64,000 nt of DNA from UBA1447 sp964612185. Lineage in GTDB: Bacteria; Bacillota; Clostridia; Oscillospirales; Acutalibacteraceae. The stretch lies in the NCBI GenBank assembly GCA_964612185.1, contig CAZTCR010000011.1, positions 6,079 through 70,078 on the forward strand, in the 5' to 3' direction. Made by a program: the position numbers and the translations under genes. Numbering within the stretch: position 1 is the first letter of the stretch; the number at the start of each line of letters is the position of its first letter. The notes under the pieces were generated by a model. The model saw nothing but the letters and a program-made list of their open reading frames with translations. It ran no database searches and was not told where the DNA came from. Below, piece by piece: positions 1 to 9,220 of the stretch.

Positions 1-2394
1 GCGGAGAATGAGGCCGGTGTGCTCGACGCCCGCGTGCTCAACGGCGATTTGCAGCCGCCGTACTCCGGCGAGCCCAACGGCGGCAATTTCGGCGGTTTCG
101 GTTTTGGTGTGAGCCGTTCCGCTTTGACCGGGCTGCCTCATTTTGAGAACAGCCGTTTTACGGCGAAGTTCCCTTTCGCCTCGCTGGATTTTACAGACAG
201 CCGCTTTCCGGGGGCGGTGACACTGACGGCGTTTAATCCTTTTATTCCGCTCAACGCCAAAGATTCGAGCCTGCCCGCGGCGTTTTTTGAGGTGATCTTC
301 CGCAATACCTCCGCGGAAGAACTGACCTATACGGCGGCTTTCAGTTTGACCAATCCCGCTAAAAGCAAAAACATCAACCGCAGCGGCAAGCAAGGCGGCA
401 TCTCCTTTATCAGCCTGGACAATGAGCGGTATACGACTCAAAAACCGGAATACGGCAATATGTGCGCCGCGACCGATTGCGGCGCTGCGGACACACAAAA
501 CTACTGGTACCGGGGTGAATGGTTCGACGCGCTCGGCGTTTATTGGCGTGATTTTACAAAGCCGGGCAGCCTGCCCGCGCGGGATTATGATGAGCAGGCC
601 GAAAAGCAGGACACGGCAACGCTTACCGCACGCGTCAAAGTCGCACCCGGCGCAAATGAAACGGTCCGTTTTGTTGTCGCCTGGTATTATCCGACTTGCG
701 TCAACTACTGGAACGCGGAAAAATGCGACTGCGCGGGTGAATGTGAACCCAAAACCTGGCAAAACTATTACGCGTCCCTTTTCAGCGGGTCCGAAAGCTG
801 CGCGGTGTACGCGTTTGAACACTACGAGCGACTGAAAGCGGATTCGCTGCTCTTTAGCGACACGCTGTACGCCTCCACGCTGCCGCCGAGTGTGCTTGAC
901 GCGGTGACCGCCAATATCTCTGTTTTGAAAACGCCCACCTGCCTGCGGCTCCCGGACGGTTCGTTTTACGCCTTTGAAGGCTGCCACTGCGACGGCGGGT
1001 GCTGCGAAGGTTCCTGCACGCATGTATGGAACTACGCGTACGCGCTGCCGTTCCTGTTCCCTGCGCTGGAGCGTTCGATGCGGGAACTGGATTATCAATA
1101 CAACATGAACGAAGCCGGCGCTATGACCTTCCGCCTGCAACTGCCCTTGGGCAGGGACCGCGGCACCTTCAGACCCTGCGCGGACGGACAATTTGGCGGC
1201 GTCATCAAGGTTTACCGCGAGTGGAAGATATGCGGGGACAAAGCATGGCTGCAATCGGTTTGGCCGGGGGTTAAAAAGAATCTTGCATACGCCTGGTCCG
1301 ATAAAAACTATGACAAATGGGACCCCGATAAAACCGGCGTGCTGCACGGCAGGCAGCACCATACGCTGGATATGGAGCTGTTCGGCCCCAACTCCTGGCT
1401 TACCGGTTTTTACCTCGCTGCGCTGAAAGCCGCGGCCGAGATGGCGGAATACCTGGACGAAACGGATACGGCAAAAGAATGCAGCGGTCTGTTCCAAAAG
1501 GGCAAAGCCTGGGTGGAAGCGAACCTGTTTAACGGGCGTTTCTACTATCAAAAAATTGACCTAAAAGATGAGTCGATCATTGAACCTTATGAATTTGTGA
1601 TCAATTACTGGAATTTTGAGGCGAAAGAGATCAAATATCAAATCGGCGAAGGCTCCGCCATAGACCAGGTGCTGGCGCAGTGGCACGCCAACATCTGCGG
1701 GCTGGGCGAGATATTTGATAAGGGCAGGGTGAAAAAAGCGCTTGAAACCATCTATAACTTCAATTATAAGCGGGACATGCGCAATCACTTCAACCCCTGC
1801 CGGATTTACTGCCTCAATGACGAGCGCGGTACGGTCATCTGCGAATGGCCGGACTCTGCCAAAAAGCCGGTGATACCGGTGCCGTATTCGGAAGAAACGA
1901 TGCACGGCTTTGAGTACCAGGCGGCGGTGCATATGATACAGGAAGGGATGATTGACGAGGGCGTGGAACTCATCAAGGCCGTACGCGACCGCTACAACGG
2001 CTGCCGCCGCAACCCCTGGAACGAAATTGAGTGCGGCAGCAATTACGCGCGTTCGATGGCGAGTTATTCCGCCTTGCTCGCGTTTTCCGGCTTTGCATTT
2101 GATATGCCGAATTTAACCATCGGCTTTCATCCGGCGGTAAAGGGCTGCTGCAAATTCTTCTGGTCACTGGATTCGGGATGGGGTTTGTTTGAAAGAACCG
2201 ATCAAACCGTTCGAATCAGCGTCCTGTACGGCGGGTTGAAGCTTGCACGGCTCAAGCTGCCGTTCATGACCCCTACCGATGTTCTTGCCGGCGGAAAAGG
2301 TATAAAATTCAAGGCGGAAAACGGGGCAATCGTTTTCGAAACGCCGGTTTGCCTCCAAGCCGGCACCGCAGCGTGCGAAATCGAGATAAAATAA
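1..2394 (+). CDS. GH116 family glycosidase (GBA2-like beta-glucosidase/glucosylceramidase), 5' partial
   Basis: The frame is open from the first base of the window, so the gene starts upstream; the GTG at 19 is probably internal. GH116 enzymes are retaining glycosidases that release beta-linked glucose or xylose from oligosaccharides or glycolipids. The first third matches the N-terminal beta-sandwich domain (FPFASLDF, NPFIPLNAKDSS). The rest is the (alpha/alpha)6 catalytic domain, with HVWNYAYALPFLFP, GTFRPCADGQFGG and NEIECGSNYAR. The Glu of DMELFGPNSW (bases 1375-1377) sits where the family nucleophile is expected; I could not assign the acid/base Asp with confidence. Whether a signal peptide exists cannot be seen. 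The next gene follows after 22 bases, so they are probably co-transcribed. Substrate (glucoside, xyloside or glucosylceramide) is not decided by the sequence. Confidence 0.85.
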   Translation, partial: AENEAGVLDARVLNGDLQPPYSGEPNGGNFGGFGFGVSRSALTGLPHFENSRFTAKFPFASLDFTDSRFPGAVTLTAFNPFIPLNAKDSSLPAAFFEVIFRNTSAEELTYTAAFSLTNPAKSKNINRSGKQGGISFISLDNERYTTQKPEYGNMCAATDCGAADTQNYWYRGEWFDALGVYWRDFTKPGSLPARDYDEQAEKQDTATLTARVKVAPGANETVRFVVAWYYPTCVNYWNAEKCDCAGECEPKTWQNYYASLFSGSESCAVYAFEHYERLKADSLLFSDTLYASTLPPSVLDAVTANISVLKTPTCLRLPDGSFYAFEGCHCDGGCCEGSCTHVWNYAYALPFLFPALERSMRELDYQYNMNEAGAMTFRLQLPLGRDRGTFRPCADGQFGGVIKVYREWKICGDKAWLQSVWPGVKKNLAYAWSDKNYDKWDPDKTGVLHGRQHHTLDMELFGPNSWLTGFYLAALKAAAEMAEYLDETDTAKECSGLFQKGKAWVEANLFNGRFYYQKIDLKDESIIEPYEFVINYWNFEAKEIKYQIGEGSAIDQVLAQWHANICGLGEIFDKGRVKKALETIYNFNYKRDMRNHFNPCRIYCLNDERGTVICEWPDSAKKPVIPVPYSEETMHGFEYQAAVHMIQEGMIDEGVELIKAVRDRYNGCRRNPWNEIECGSNYARSMASYSALLAFSGFAFDMPNLTIGFHPAVKGCCKFFWSLDSGWGLFERTDQTVRISVLYGGLKLARLKLPFMTPTDVLAGGKGIKFKAENGAIVFETPVCLQAGTAACEIEIK

Positions 2395-2416
2395 TAAGGG
2401 GAAGAGGCTGACCGCC

Positions 2417-4345
2417 ATGGCAAAAAGGAAAAGAGAAGATTCTTTTTTCGGGCTCCACTTTGATTTTCACGCGCAGCCCGACCAAAAAAATATCGGTGAA
2501 AACAGCGACCCGGCGCTCATCGAAACACTGATCACTCAAGTCAAACCGGATTATATCCAGTGTGACACCAAGGGGCATCCCGGTATTTCGAGCTATCCGA
2601 CCAAAGCGGGCAACCCCGCGCCGGAGATCAAGGCGGATATTTTGAGGATGTGGCGCGACTGCACGGAAAAATACGGTGTCGCGCTCTTCTCGCATTATTC
2701 CGGCGTTTGGGACAACGAAGCGGCAAAACAGCACCCGGCATGGTGCGCCGTTAACAGCAAGGGCGAAACGAGCAAAGAAAAGATGTCCGTATTCGGGCCG
2801 TACCTTGATGAACTGATGATCCCGCAGTTAAATGAATTAGCCCTTGACTACAGGATGGACGGTGTCTGGGTGGACGGCGACTGCTGGGGCACGGTGCCCG
2901 ATTACAGCAGGTGGGCAGCCAAACGGTGGCAGGAAGAAACCGGGGCGGAAACCATGCCGAAGCCGGAGGACGAGGGTTATAAAGAGTTGCTCGAGTTTTT
3001 CCGCCGGGGGTTTCGCGATTATGTAAACCGGTATGCAACAGAGGCTAAAAAAGTTGCGCCGGATTTCCAAGTGGCGAGCAACTGGCTGTATACCTCCTTT
3101 GTGCCGGAGAAACCGACGGTTGCTGTCGATTTTATTTCCGGCGACTATTCGCCGTCGGATTCGGTCAATACCGCCCGGTTTGAAGCCCGCTGCATCATGA
3201 ACCAAAATATGCCATGGGACTTGATGGCGTGGGGCTTCAATATTCAAGACGGTTACCATGTGTGCAAAACAAGCGAACAGCTCAAGCAGGAGGGCGCGGT
3301 GGTTATCGCGCTGGGCGGCGGCTTCCAAATTTACAACAAACAGCTCGTTGGTACCGTTCAGGATTTTATCATCCCGAACATGAAGGCGGTGGCGGAATTC
3401 GCGCGTGAGCGCGAAGCGTGGTGCTTTCGGGCCAAGGCGGTGCCGGATGTCGGGGTGATTTACTCGACAAAGGGCTTTTACGCGGACAAGAAAAACATCT
3501 TTACCTGCTACGGCGAAAAAACAGTCGACGATATGAAGACCTGGACCTGTTACTTGTGCGACTGCGGATTTTCAACCGAAGTGTTGATGACCCATCAGAT
3601 TACGGGCCGCATGAAGGATTACCGGCTGCTTGTTCTGCCGGACTGGCGCGTCATAGAAGACGAACTGAAAACCGAACTGCTGGCTTATGTAGAGGCCGGC
3701 GGGACGGTGATCGCGGGCGGCCCGAATATCGCAAGGGTATTTGAGGCGGAACTGGGTGTGAAAATCGGGGAACAAAAAGATGAACCGGTCATCTACATCG
3801 AACAGGGCAGTTACCTGGCCGGGCTCGATACGGTTTACGCGCCGGTTGAAACGGTAAATGCGCATAGCCTGGGTAAAATATACACAGCGGACAACCGCGG
3901 CGCGGCGTCTTATCCGGCGGCAACCGTTGCGGCTTACGGCAAAGGCAAAATCGCCGGGGTGTATTTCCGCGGCGAAAACGGGTACTTGGCATCCAGGTCC
4001 GCCGCGATGAGGGATTATATCAAGACCCTGGTTCTCCAAACGGCGCGGCCGCGTCTGACACTGCGCGCGCCGGCTTGCATCGATGCTTCCTTGATGGAAA
4101 AAGACGGCAGGCTGATGATCAATCTGCTCAACACCGCCGGGGAACACGGGGATATCCGTGTCAGAACATTTGATATGATTCCGCCGGTTGTTGATTTTGA
4201 AGTGCTGCTTGAACTGACCGAAAAGCCGCTTTCTGTAACACTTCAGCCGGGCAACAAACAGCCGGATTATCGTTATGACGGCGGTTTGCTGAGCGTTCAA
4301 ATACAACGGCTTGATATCCACAGCGTGATTGTGATAGACTTCTAA
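2417..4345 (+). CDS. Glycoside-hydrolase-like TIM-barrel protein (GH29/GHL6-like), specificity unknown
   Basis: 642 residues, no signal peptide. The N-terminal 350 or so residues look like a TIM barrel of the alpha-L-fucosidase/'hypothetical glycosyl hydrolase 6' type: FGLHFDFHAQ at the start, LFSHYSGVWDNEA, and MDGVWVDGDCWG, in which the Asp pair resembles the GH29 nucleophile strand (DGLWFDG). Residues about 400-470 (YRLLVLPDWRVI, EAGGTVIAGGPN) resemble the glutamine-amidotransferase-like fold seen in beta-galactosidase trimerisation domains, and a beta-rich C-terminus follows. It lies 22 bases after the GH116 gene with a GGGGAAGAGG-like ribosome site, which suggests joint action on a glycan. 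The family call is by motif only; the catalytic assignment is inference. Confidence 0.6.
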   Translation: MAKRKREDSFFGLHFDFHAQPDQKNIGENSDPALIETLITQVKPDYIQCDTKGHPGISSYPTKAGNPAPEIKADILRMWRDCTEKYGVALFSHYSGVWDNEAAKQHPAWCAVNSKGETSKEKMSVFGPYLDELMIPQLNELALDYRMDGVWVDGDCWGTVPDYSRWAAKRWQEETGAETMPKPEDEGYKELLEFFRRGFRDYVNRYATEAKKVAPDFQVASNWLYTSFVPEKPTVAVDFISGDYSPSDSVNTARFEARCIMNQNMPWDLMAWGFNIQDGYHVCKTSEQLKQEGAVVIALGGGFQIYNKQLVGTVQDFIIPNMKAVAEFAREREAWCFRAKAVPDVGVIYSTKGFYADKKNIFTCYGEKTVDDMKTWTCYLCDCGFSTEVLMTHQITGRMKDYRLLVLPDWRVIEDELKTELLAYVEAGGTVIAGGPNIARVFEAELGVKIGEQKDEPVIYIEQGSYLAGLDTVYAPVETVNAHSLGKIYTADNRGAASYPAATVAAYGKGKIAGVYFRGENGYLASRSAAMRDYIKTLVLQTARPRLTLRAPACIDASLMEKDGRLMINLLNTAGEHGDIRVRTFDMIPPVVDFEVLLELTEKPLSVTLQPGNKQPDYRYDGGLLSVQIQRLDIHSVIVIDF

Positions 4346-4415
4346 AGCAATCATCCATAAAATCAAAGAACACAAGCGAACGGTGACAAGGCAAACAGGA
4401 AAGGGAAGGCGCGCA

Positions 4416-5144
4416 ATGGCTCAAACAAGAGTTGAATATTTGGGTTTGGGCATTTCCGCCGTTGTTTCCAAGGCACACGGTTTCGGCACCGATGCCCTGC
4501 TTTTGGCATACTTTGCCGCGCCCAAAAGAAAAGATAAGGTGTGCGATTTGGGTACCGGCTGCGGCATTATCCCGCTGCTCTGGTGCAGGGACGGCTTGGC
4601 GGAAAAAATCACGGCAGTCGATATCCAGCCGGCCGCCTGTGAACAAGTTCGCGCAGCCATCGAAGCTTGCGCGCTTGAAAGCAAGCTGTCGATTGTGGAA
4701 GCGGACTTGCGTGAACTCAAAGGGCGCCTGCCGATGGGCGTGTGGGATTTGGTGAGCATCAACCCACCGTATAAGGCGCTGAATGCCGGCATCAAAAGCC
4801 GTGGGGAAGCCGATTTGATCGCGCGGCACGAAGTGTTTTGCTCCTTGGCGGATGCCGCGGCGGCGGCATCGGGTCTGCTGAACTTCGGCGGCAGGTTTTG
4901 CCTGTGCCACCGGCCCGAAAGGCTCTGCGAGGTGTTTGCGGCCATGCGCGGAGCCGGCATAGAACCCAAAAGGATGCGCCTGGTTGCCCAATCGCCGGGC
5001 AAAGCCCCTTGGCTTGTTTTGGTTGAGGGCAGAAAAGGCGGCAAACCCGGGATGAAAATCGAGCCGGAATTGCTGATCAATAACGAAGACGGCAGTTATA
5101 CAGAAGAAATGCGCGCGGTGCTCGGATCGTATAGGAATAATTGA
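4416..5144 (+). CDS. trmN6: tRNA1(Val) (adenine37-N6)-methyltransferase-like protein (TrmN6/YabB)
   Basis: SAM-dependent small methyltransferase. It has a Rossmann motif I CDLGTGCGIIPLL, an acidic strand-2 end (AVDIQ), and the N6-adenine motif SINPPYKALNAG (NPPY), as in TrmN6/YfiC, which modifies A37 of valine tRNA. I chose the ATG at 4416, because AAGGGAAGG lies 6 bases before it. An in-frame GTG at 4383 would add 11 residues with no better ribosome site. It is followed by rsmI after a palindromic repeat, the same neighbourhood as yabB-yabC in Bacillus, which supports the call. Cytoplasmic. Confidence 0.85.
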   Translation: MAQTRVEYLGLGISAVVSKAHGFGTDALLLAYFAAPKRKDKVCDLGTGCGIIPLLWCRDGLAEKITAVDIQPAACEQVRAAIEACALESKLSIVEADLRELKGRLPMGVWDLVSINPPYKALNAGIKSRGEADLIARHEVFCSLADAAAAASGLLNFGGRFCLCHRPERLCEVFAAMRGAGIEPKRMRLVAQSPGKAPWLVLVEGRKGGKPGMKIEPELLINNEDGSYTEEMRAVLGSYRNN

Positions 5145-5149
5145 TGTTC

Positions 5150-5217
5150 TGTAGGGGCGAACAGTGTTCGCCCGAAATCCCGCAACACATAAACGGGCGA
5201 ACACTGTTCGCCCTACA
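5150..5217. repeat. Imperfect palindromic intergenic repeat
   Basis: Left arm 5150-5174 (TGTAGGGGCGAACAGTG...) and right arm 5194-5217 are reverse complements of one another over about 24 bases, with one extra G in the left arm and a 19-base spacer. Each arm is itself a near-palindrome (GCGAACAGTGTTCGC). It would form a long hairpin in the trmN6-rsmI transcript. Similar GTAGGGGCGA elements are, from memory, widely dispersed in clostridial genomes; the copy number here is unknown. Confidence 0.8.
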
Positions 5218-5225
5218 ATTAGGAT

Positions 5226-6062
5226 GTGATACCACTGAGCAAACTAATGATTGTCGGCACGCCCATCGGCAACCTGGGCGACCTGTCACCAAGGGCGCTG
5301 CAGGCGCTGAGCGATTGTGACTTTATCGCCGCGGAGGATACGCGGGTAACGGTTAAAATTCTGAATCATTTCGGGCTTAAAAAGCCGATGGTCAGTTATT
5401 TTGAACACAACCGTTTTGAAAAAGGCGAACAGATAGCCGCGCGGATTATAGGCGGGGAGGTTTGCGCCTTGGTGACGGACGCGGGCATGCCCGCGGTGTC
5501 CGACCCCGGGGAGGACTTGGTGAGCCTGTGCCATAAACTCGGCATTCAGGTAGAGGTGATTCCCGGACCCTGCGCATTTGTGTCGGCACTTGCAGTATCC
5601 GGTATGCCGGCGGGGCGGTTTACTTTTGAAGGTTTTTTGAGCGTGAACAAACTCAGCCGCAGGGAGCATATCCGGTCCCTGCTCAGCGAGCGCCGCACGA
5701 TGATTTTCTATGAGGCGCCGCATAAGCTGCCCTCCACCCTCAAAGACCTTGCAGCGGCCCTCGGCAGCCGGAGAATCGCGATTGTCCGGGAGCTGACAAA
5801 GATATACGAGGAAGTGATCCTCACCACGCTGCCCGAAGCGGCACAGAAATACAGCGAGGCTGCACTGAAAGGCGAAATTGTCTTAATCATCGAAGGCGCG
5901 CCGGCGCCGGAAGCGGATGTTGTAACCCTTGAAGCGGCGGTGGCGCAGGCAAGGGCAAAAATTACCGAAGGTTTGCCGCTAAACGAGGCGGCAAAGCTCA
6001 CAGCAAAACAGACAGGGCATAAAAAGGGCGATATTTATAAGCTTTTGCAGGATAAAGGCTGA
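5226..6062 (+). CDS. rsmI: 16S rRNA (cytidine1402-2'-O)-methyltransferase RsmI
   Basis: 278 residues, the usual length. This is a tetrapyrrole-methylase fold enzyme that 2'-O-methylates C1402 in the decoding centre of 16S rRNA with SAM. Signatures: VGTPIGNLGDLSPRAL at the N-terminus, AAEDTRVT, SYFEHN, ALVTDAGMPAVSDPG, IPGPCAFVSALAVSG and FYEAPHKL, followed by the C-terminal extension. The GTG at 5226 was kept as start; an ATG eight codons in (5247) would remove only the leader MIPLSKL and has no ribosome site. It is adjacent to trmN6, as in many Firmicutes. Confidence 0.95.
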   Translation: MIPLSKLMIVGTPIGNLGDLSPRALQALSDCDFIAAEDTRVTVKILNHFGLKKPMVSYFEHNRFEKGEQIAARIIGGEVCALVTDAGMPAVSDPGEDLVSLCHKLGIQVEVIPGPCAFVSALAVSGMPAGRFTFEGFLSVNKLSRREHIRSLLSERRTMIFYEAPHKLPSTLKDLAAALGSRRIAIVRELTKIYEEVILTTLPEAAQKYSEAALKGEIVLIIEGAPAPEADVVTLEAAVAQARAKITEGLPLNEAAKLTAKQTGHKKGDIYKLLQDKG

Positions 6063-6084
6063 CAATAGAAAGGAAAAAAAGTTT

Positions 6085-6702
6085 ATGTGGCAAGCAATTA
6101 TCGATTATTGGCAGCTGAGCATTGCGTTTGTTGTCATCTCCATTATCACGGTTTTCGTCTGCATCAAAGCAGCTAAAGCTTCAAAAAAGACAAGGGCAGC
6201 GCGGGACATTATCGTCGAGCGCCTCAAATATGAAAATCAAGTCCGCAATGATTTTAAACACCTCACACCGGAACTCGTGGCGTCCGCTGAAGCAAAAGTG
6301 CTGGTGGACGGCATTGCGCTGAATATTCAGGCGGACCTTGAAAAAGAAAGTGACATGAACGCCGCGTTTGATCGCTTGACACAACCGCAAAAACATATCT
6401 ACGCGCTATACTATGTTTTATCGGACGGTGCGCAAAAACTCAGCGAATTCTTCAAAATGAACGGAAAGCCCCTCACAGACTATGCCGGAGAGGCAGTTGA
6501 GCTGATATTTGGCTGTAAAGCTAAAGAACTTTACAAGGATGAGTATGCGGCTTATGACGAAGATAACGAGGAAGTTTCGCTCATCATCCAGCAGATTGAA
6601 GAAAAGGATGCGGCGTTTGCCCTGCTGATGGAGCAGATAGAGCCATACGAGCTTGCGGCGGCGTACATCAAACAAAATCCGGAGCAATTTATTCGCCGGT
6701 AG
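6085..6702 (+). CDS. Membrane-anchored protein of unknown function
   Basis: 205 residues, not recognised. One hydrophobic segment at about residues 11-28 (LSIAFVVISIITVFVCIK) followed by KAAKASKKTR suggests an N-terminal anchor with a cytoplasmic C-terminal part. The remainder is helical and charged (many Glu, Asp, Lys) with no enzyme motif; it ends PEQFIRR. It starts 23 bases after rsmI with AGAAAGGA before the ATG, so it is probably in the same transcript. Confidence 0.7.
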   Translation: MWQAIIDYWQLSIAFVVISIITVFVCIKAAKASKKTRAARDIIVERLKYENQVRNDFKHLTPELVASAEAKVLVDGIALNIQADLEKESDMNAAFDRLTQPQKHIYALYYVLSDGAQKLSEFFKMNGKPLTDYAGEAVELIFGCKAKELYKDEYAAYDEDNEEVSLIIQQIEEKDAAFALLMEQIEPYELAAAYIKQNPEQFIRR

Positions 6703-6757
6703 GGCAAGTATTTATATGCTTTTAAACGGGTACTGCGATATTACTTGTTTTGAACGC

Positions 6758-6786
6758 TTGAAAAGCACTTGAATCTTTGTTATAAT
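6758..6786 (+). promoter_or_regulatory. Sigma-A-type promoter of rubrerythrin
   Basis: TTGAAA at 6758-6763 and TATAAT at 6781-6786 with a 17-base spacer, 47 bases before the rubrerythrin start. This shows rubrerythrin has its own vegetative promoter. No PerR-like operator was recognised. Confidence 0.85.
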
Positions 6787-6832
6787 GTCATTCAGCTAAT
6801 CTGTAAATAAAATATATTTGGAGGGTTTAACA

Positions 6833-7372
6833 ATGGAATTTAAAGGCAGCAAAACGGAAGCGAACTTGATGGCGGCATTCGCCGGCGAATCACAGGCGCG
6901 CAATAAGTACACCTACTTTGCCGCTGCGGCAAAAAAAGAGGGCTATGAGCAAATCTCGGCTATCTTTGAAGAAACCGCAGGCAACGAAAAAGAGCATGCC
7001 AAACTGTGGTTCAAAGAACTCCACGGCGGCAGCGTGCCCAACACGGCGGAGAATTTGCTCGCGGCGGCGGAAGGCGAGCACTACGAATGGACCGAGATGT
7101 ACAAGAGCTTTGCGGACGAAGCGGCCGAGGAAGGCTTTACAAGAATAGCTGCGCTGTTCACCCTGGTTTCAAAAATCGAAAACAGCCACGAGGCACGCTA
7201 CCGCCAACTGCTCGCGAACCTGGAAGAAGGCATCGTTTTCGCAAAGACAGAAGAAGTTGTTTGGATTTGCCGCAACTGCGGGCACCTGCATGTGGGCAAA
7301 TGCGCTCCGGCCGTATGCCCGACCTGCAACCATCCGCAGTCGTATTTTGAAGTGAAAAGCAACAACTATTAA
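6833..7372 (+). CDS. rbr: Rubrerythrin
   Basis: 179 residues. A non-haem di-iron peroxidase that detoxifies hydrogen peroxide in anaerobes. The N-terminal ferritin-like four-helix domain carries the ligands in AGESQARNKYTYFA, EETAGNEKEHAKLWF and KIENSHEARY. The C-terminus is a rubredoxin-like zinc-ribbon/iron site, CRNCGHLHVG followed by CPTC. The ATG at 6833 is preceded by GGAGGG at the right distance; an upstream in-frame TTG at 6818 overlaps that ribosome site and was rejected. It has its own promoter and terminator. It indicates an anaerobic host. Confidence 0.97.
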   Translation: MEFKGSKTEANLMAAFAGESQARNKYTYFAAAAKKEGYEQISAIFEETAGNEKEHAKLWFKELHGGSVPNTAENLLAAAEGEHYEWTEMYKSFADEAAEEGFTRIAALFTLVSKIENSHEARYRQLLANLEEGIVFAKTEEVVWICRNCGHLHVGKCAPAVCPTCNHPQSYFEVKSNNY

Positions 7373-7402
7373 TCCGGTAATATAAACTCCATTTTAACGA
7401 AG

Positions 7403-7436
7403 AAGAGACGCGGACAAAAATCCGCGCCTCTTTTTT
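7403..7436 (+). terminator. Intrinsic terminator after rubrerythrin
   Basis: GAGACGCGGA (7405-7414) pairs with TCCGCGCCTC (7421-7430) with one mismatch around a CAAAAA loop, followed by six T. It may also act for the opposing acyl-CoA synthetase gene, though the T-run on that strand is poorer. Confidence 0.85.
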
Positions 7437-7508
7437 AATGTGTCTTCGCATAGTGGATTGTAATGGAAAAACACGCTCAACCTTGTACGGCCACTTTGTG
7501 CTCGTCTT

Positions 7509-9218
7509 TTAGTGAACCCTATATCTTAATATTTTTTGTGTGCTGTTTCGTTCGAATTTGTCATGACGGATTTCAACATCGTAAATGAATTTGTGAGGGG
7601 GAAGCCCGCTGTTGATAAGGTCAATTTCCGCCTTGATTTTCTGTTTAATTTCTTCTTCGGTCATCCCTTCGGTGAGCTCCTCATTGGGGACAACGACCGC
7701 GGCGATGACCTGAGCTCCGCTTTTTTTGCGTTCCAGAACGACACATTCCTCGACGAGCTCAATTTTATCGATGTATTCCTCTAACTCTTCCGGATAAACA
7801 TTTTTGCCGTTGCTCGTGATAATGATGTTCTTTTTGCGGCCTGTTATATAGATATACCCCTGCTTATCAATATAGCCAAAATCGCCCGTTTTGAACCAGC
7901 CATCCGGTGTAAACGCTTCACGGGTCGCTTCAGGGTCCTTGAAATACCCCAGCATGACATTCTCACCTTTGACAAGTATTTCACCCGTATTGCCGTCCGC
8001 GTCATCGGATTCCGTGTCGATTTTCACAGTGCAGCCCATCACCGGATGCCCGACCGAATGCGGCTTTATTTTTTCCGGCAGATTGACGGAAACCAGCGGT
8101 GCGCACTCGGTGATGCCATATCCTTCGAGAATGACGATGCCCAGCGCGTAAAAGTTTATGATCAGTTCGGGGTCCAGCGGAGCGCCGCCGGAAATCATCA
8201 TTTTAAGTTCTCCGCCGAAAGCTGCGGTGACCTCTTTAAAGAGTTTTTCGCGAATGTCAATTCTGATGCGGAGCAAAGCGTTGCTCAATTTCAGGGCGAA
8301 TTTCAGTTTTTTGTCCATGCCCTTTTTACGCGCCTCGTCCCAAATTCTTTTGTACATAGTCTCGATGAAAAGAGGGACCACCTCAAGACCGTTGGGTTTA
8401 AAAATTATCAGGTTGCGCTTGATGTTCTTGATGTTGTCGTTGATACAGATTTCCGCGCCGACAACCATGGCTGACAAATGCTCGCAGACCATCTCATAGG
8501 CATGGTGCAGGGGCAGTATGGAAAGGCTTCTCACATCGTCCTCAAACGGCATGGTTTGTACAGCCGCGTTGATGGCGGCGGTGAGGTTGTGTTGGCTGAG
8601 CATAACGCCCTTGCTGGTGCCGGTAGTTCCGGAGGTGAAGAGGATGGCGCACATTTTTTGCATGTCAATTTCATGTGCTCTGTATTGCATATTCCCGGTG
8701 TTTATTTCCTCACGCCCCAAGGCAATGAGTTCATCCATCGTCATGACTTTATCCGAAAACCGGAAATCCTCATCGGGATTGATGGAGACAAAGAGTTTGA
8801 CATTTTTAAGCTGCGGCGCGATTTGCGCGATTTTGCTGTTTTGTGAACTGGTGAAGAAGACCGTATCCACATCGCCGCGCTCAATAAAGTTAATGGTCTG
8901 TTCCGCCGAAATCTCGCTGTCAAGCGGGACAATATATCCGCCGCCATTGACGGTTGCTAAATACGCGGTCACATAATGCGGATGCGCGTTTCCGGTAACC
9001 GCAACGCCGTGCCCCATCAGGTTCAGCTTTGCCAAGGCGGTGCCGGCACAATTCATCTCGTCCCACATACGGGCATAAGAATAATGCAGCGTTTCCTGAT
9101 TATCCTTATAGGTATAGAATGCCTTTTCCCCGTACAGCTCTGCTGCCGAATAAACAAGGTGCCGGAGATCGCTGATGATGTGCCCTTTTTTGCCCGTTGC
9201 TTTCAAAATAAATTTCAT
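7509..9218 (-). CDS. AMP-forming acyl-CoA/acyl-ACP synthetase (long-chain fatty acid ligase-like)
   Basis: 569 residues. The ANL superfamily activates a carboxylic acid as acyl-AMP and transfers it to CoA or to a phosphopantetheine carrier. Motifs: LFTSGTTGTSKGV (P-loop, about residues 192-204), LPLHHAYE, GYGITECAPLVS (A5), GWFKTGDFGYID (A7), ITGRKKNIIITSNGKNVYPE (A8), and a Lys near the C-terminus in RNSTQKILR (A10 region). The long-chain FadD-type layout and the carrier-protein gene just upstream (2-base gap) suggest that an acyl group is loaded onto that carrier, but CoA as acceptor cannot be excluded. Transcribed from the promoter at 9489-9518. Confidence 0.88.
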   Translation of the reverse strand: MKFILKATGKKGHIISDLRHLVYSAAELYGEKAFYTYKDNQETLHYSYARMWDEMNCAGTALAKLNLMGHGVAVTGNAHPHYVTAYLATVNGGGYIVPLDSEISAEQTINFIERGDVDTVFFTSSQNSKIAQIAPQLKNVKLFVSINPDEDFRFSDKVMTMDELIALGREEINTGNMQYRAHEIDMQKMCAILFTSGTTGTSKGVMLSQHNLTAAINAAVQTMPFEDDVRSLSILPLHHAYEMVCEHLSAMVVGAEICINDNIKNIKRNLIIFKPNGLEVVPLFIETMYKRIWDEARKKGMDKKLKFALKLSNALLRIRIDIREKLFKEVTAAFGGELKMMISGGAPLDPELIINFYALGIVILEGYGITECAPLVSVNLPEKIKPHSVGHPVMGCTVKIDTESDDADGNTGEILVKGENVMLGYFKDPEATREAFTPDGWFKTGDFGYIDKQGYIYITGRKKNIIITSNGKNVYPEELEEYIDKIELVEECVVLERKKSGAQVIAAVVVPNEELTEGMTEEEIKQKIKAEIDLINSGLPPHKFIYDVEIRHDKFERNSTQKILRYRVH

Positions 9219-9220
9219 AT

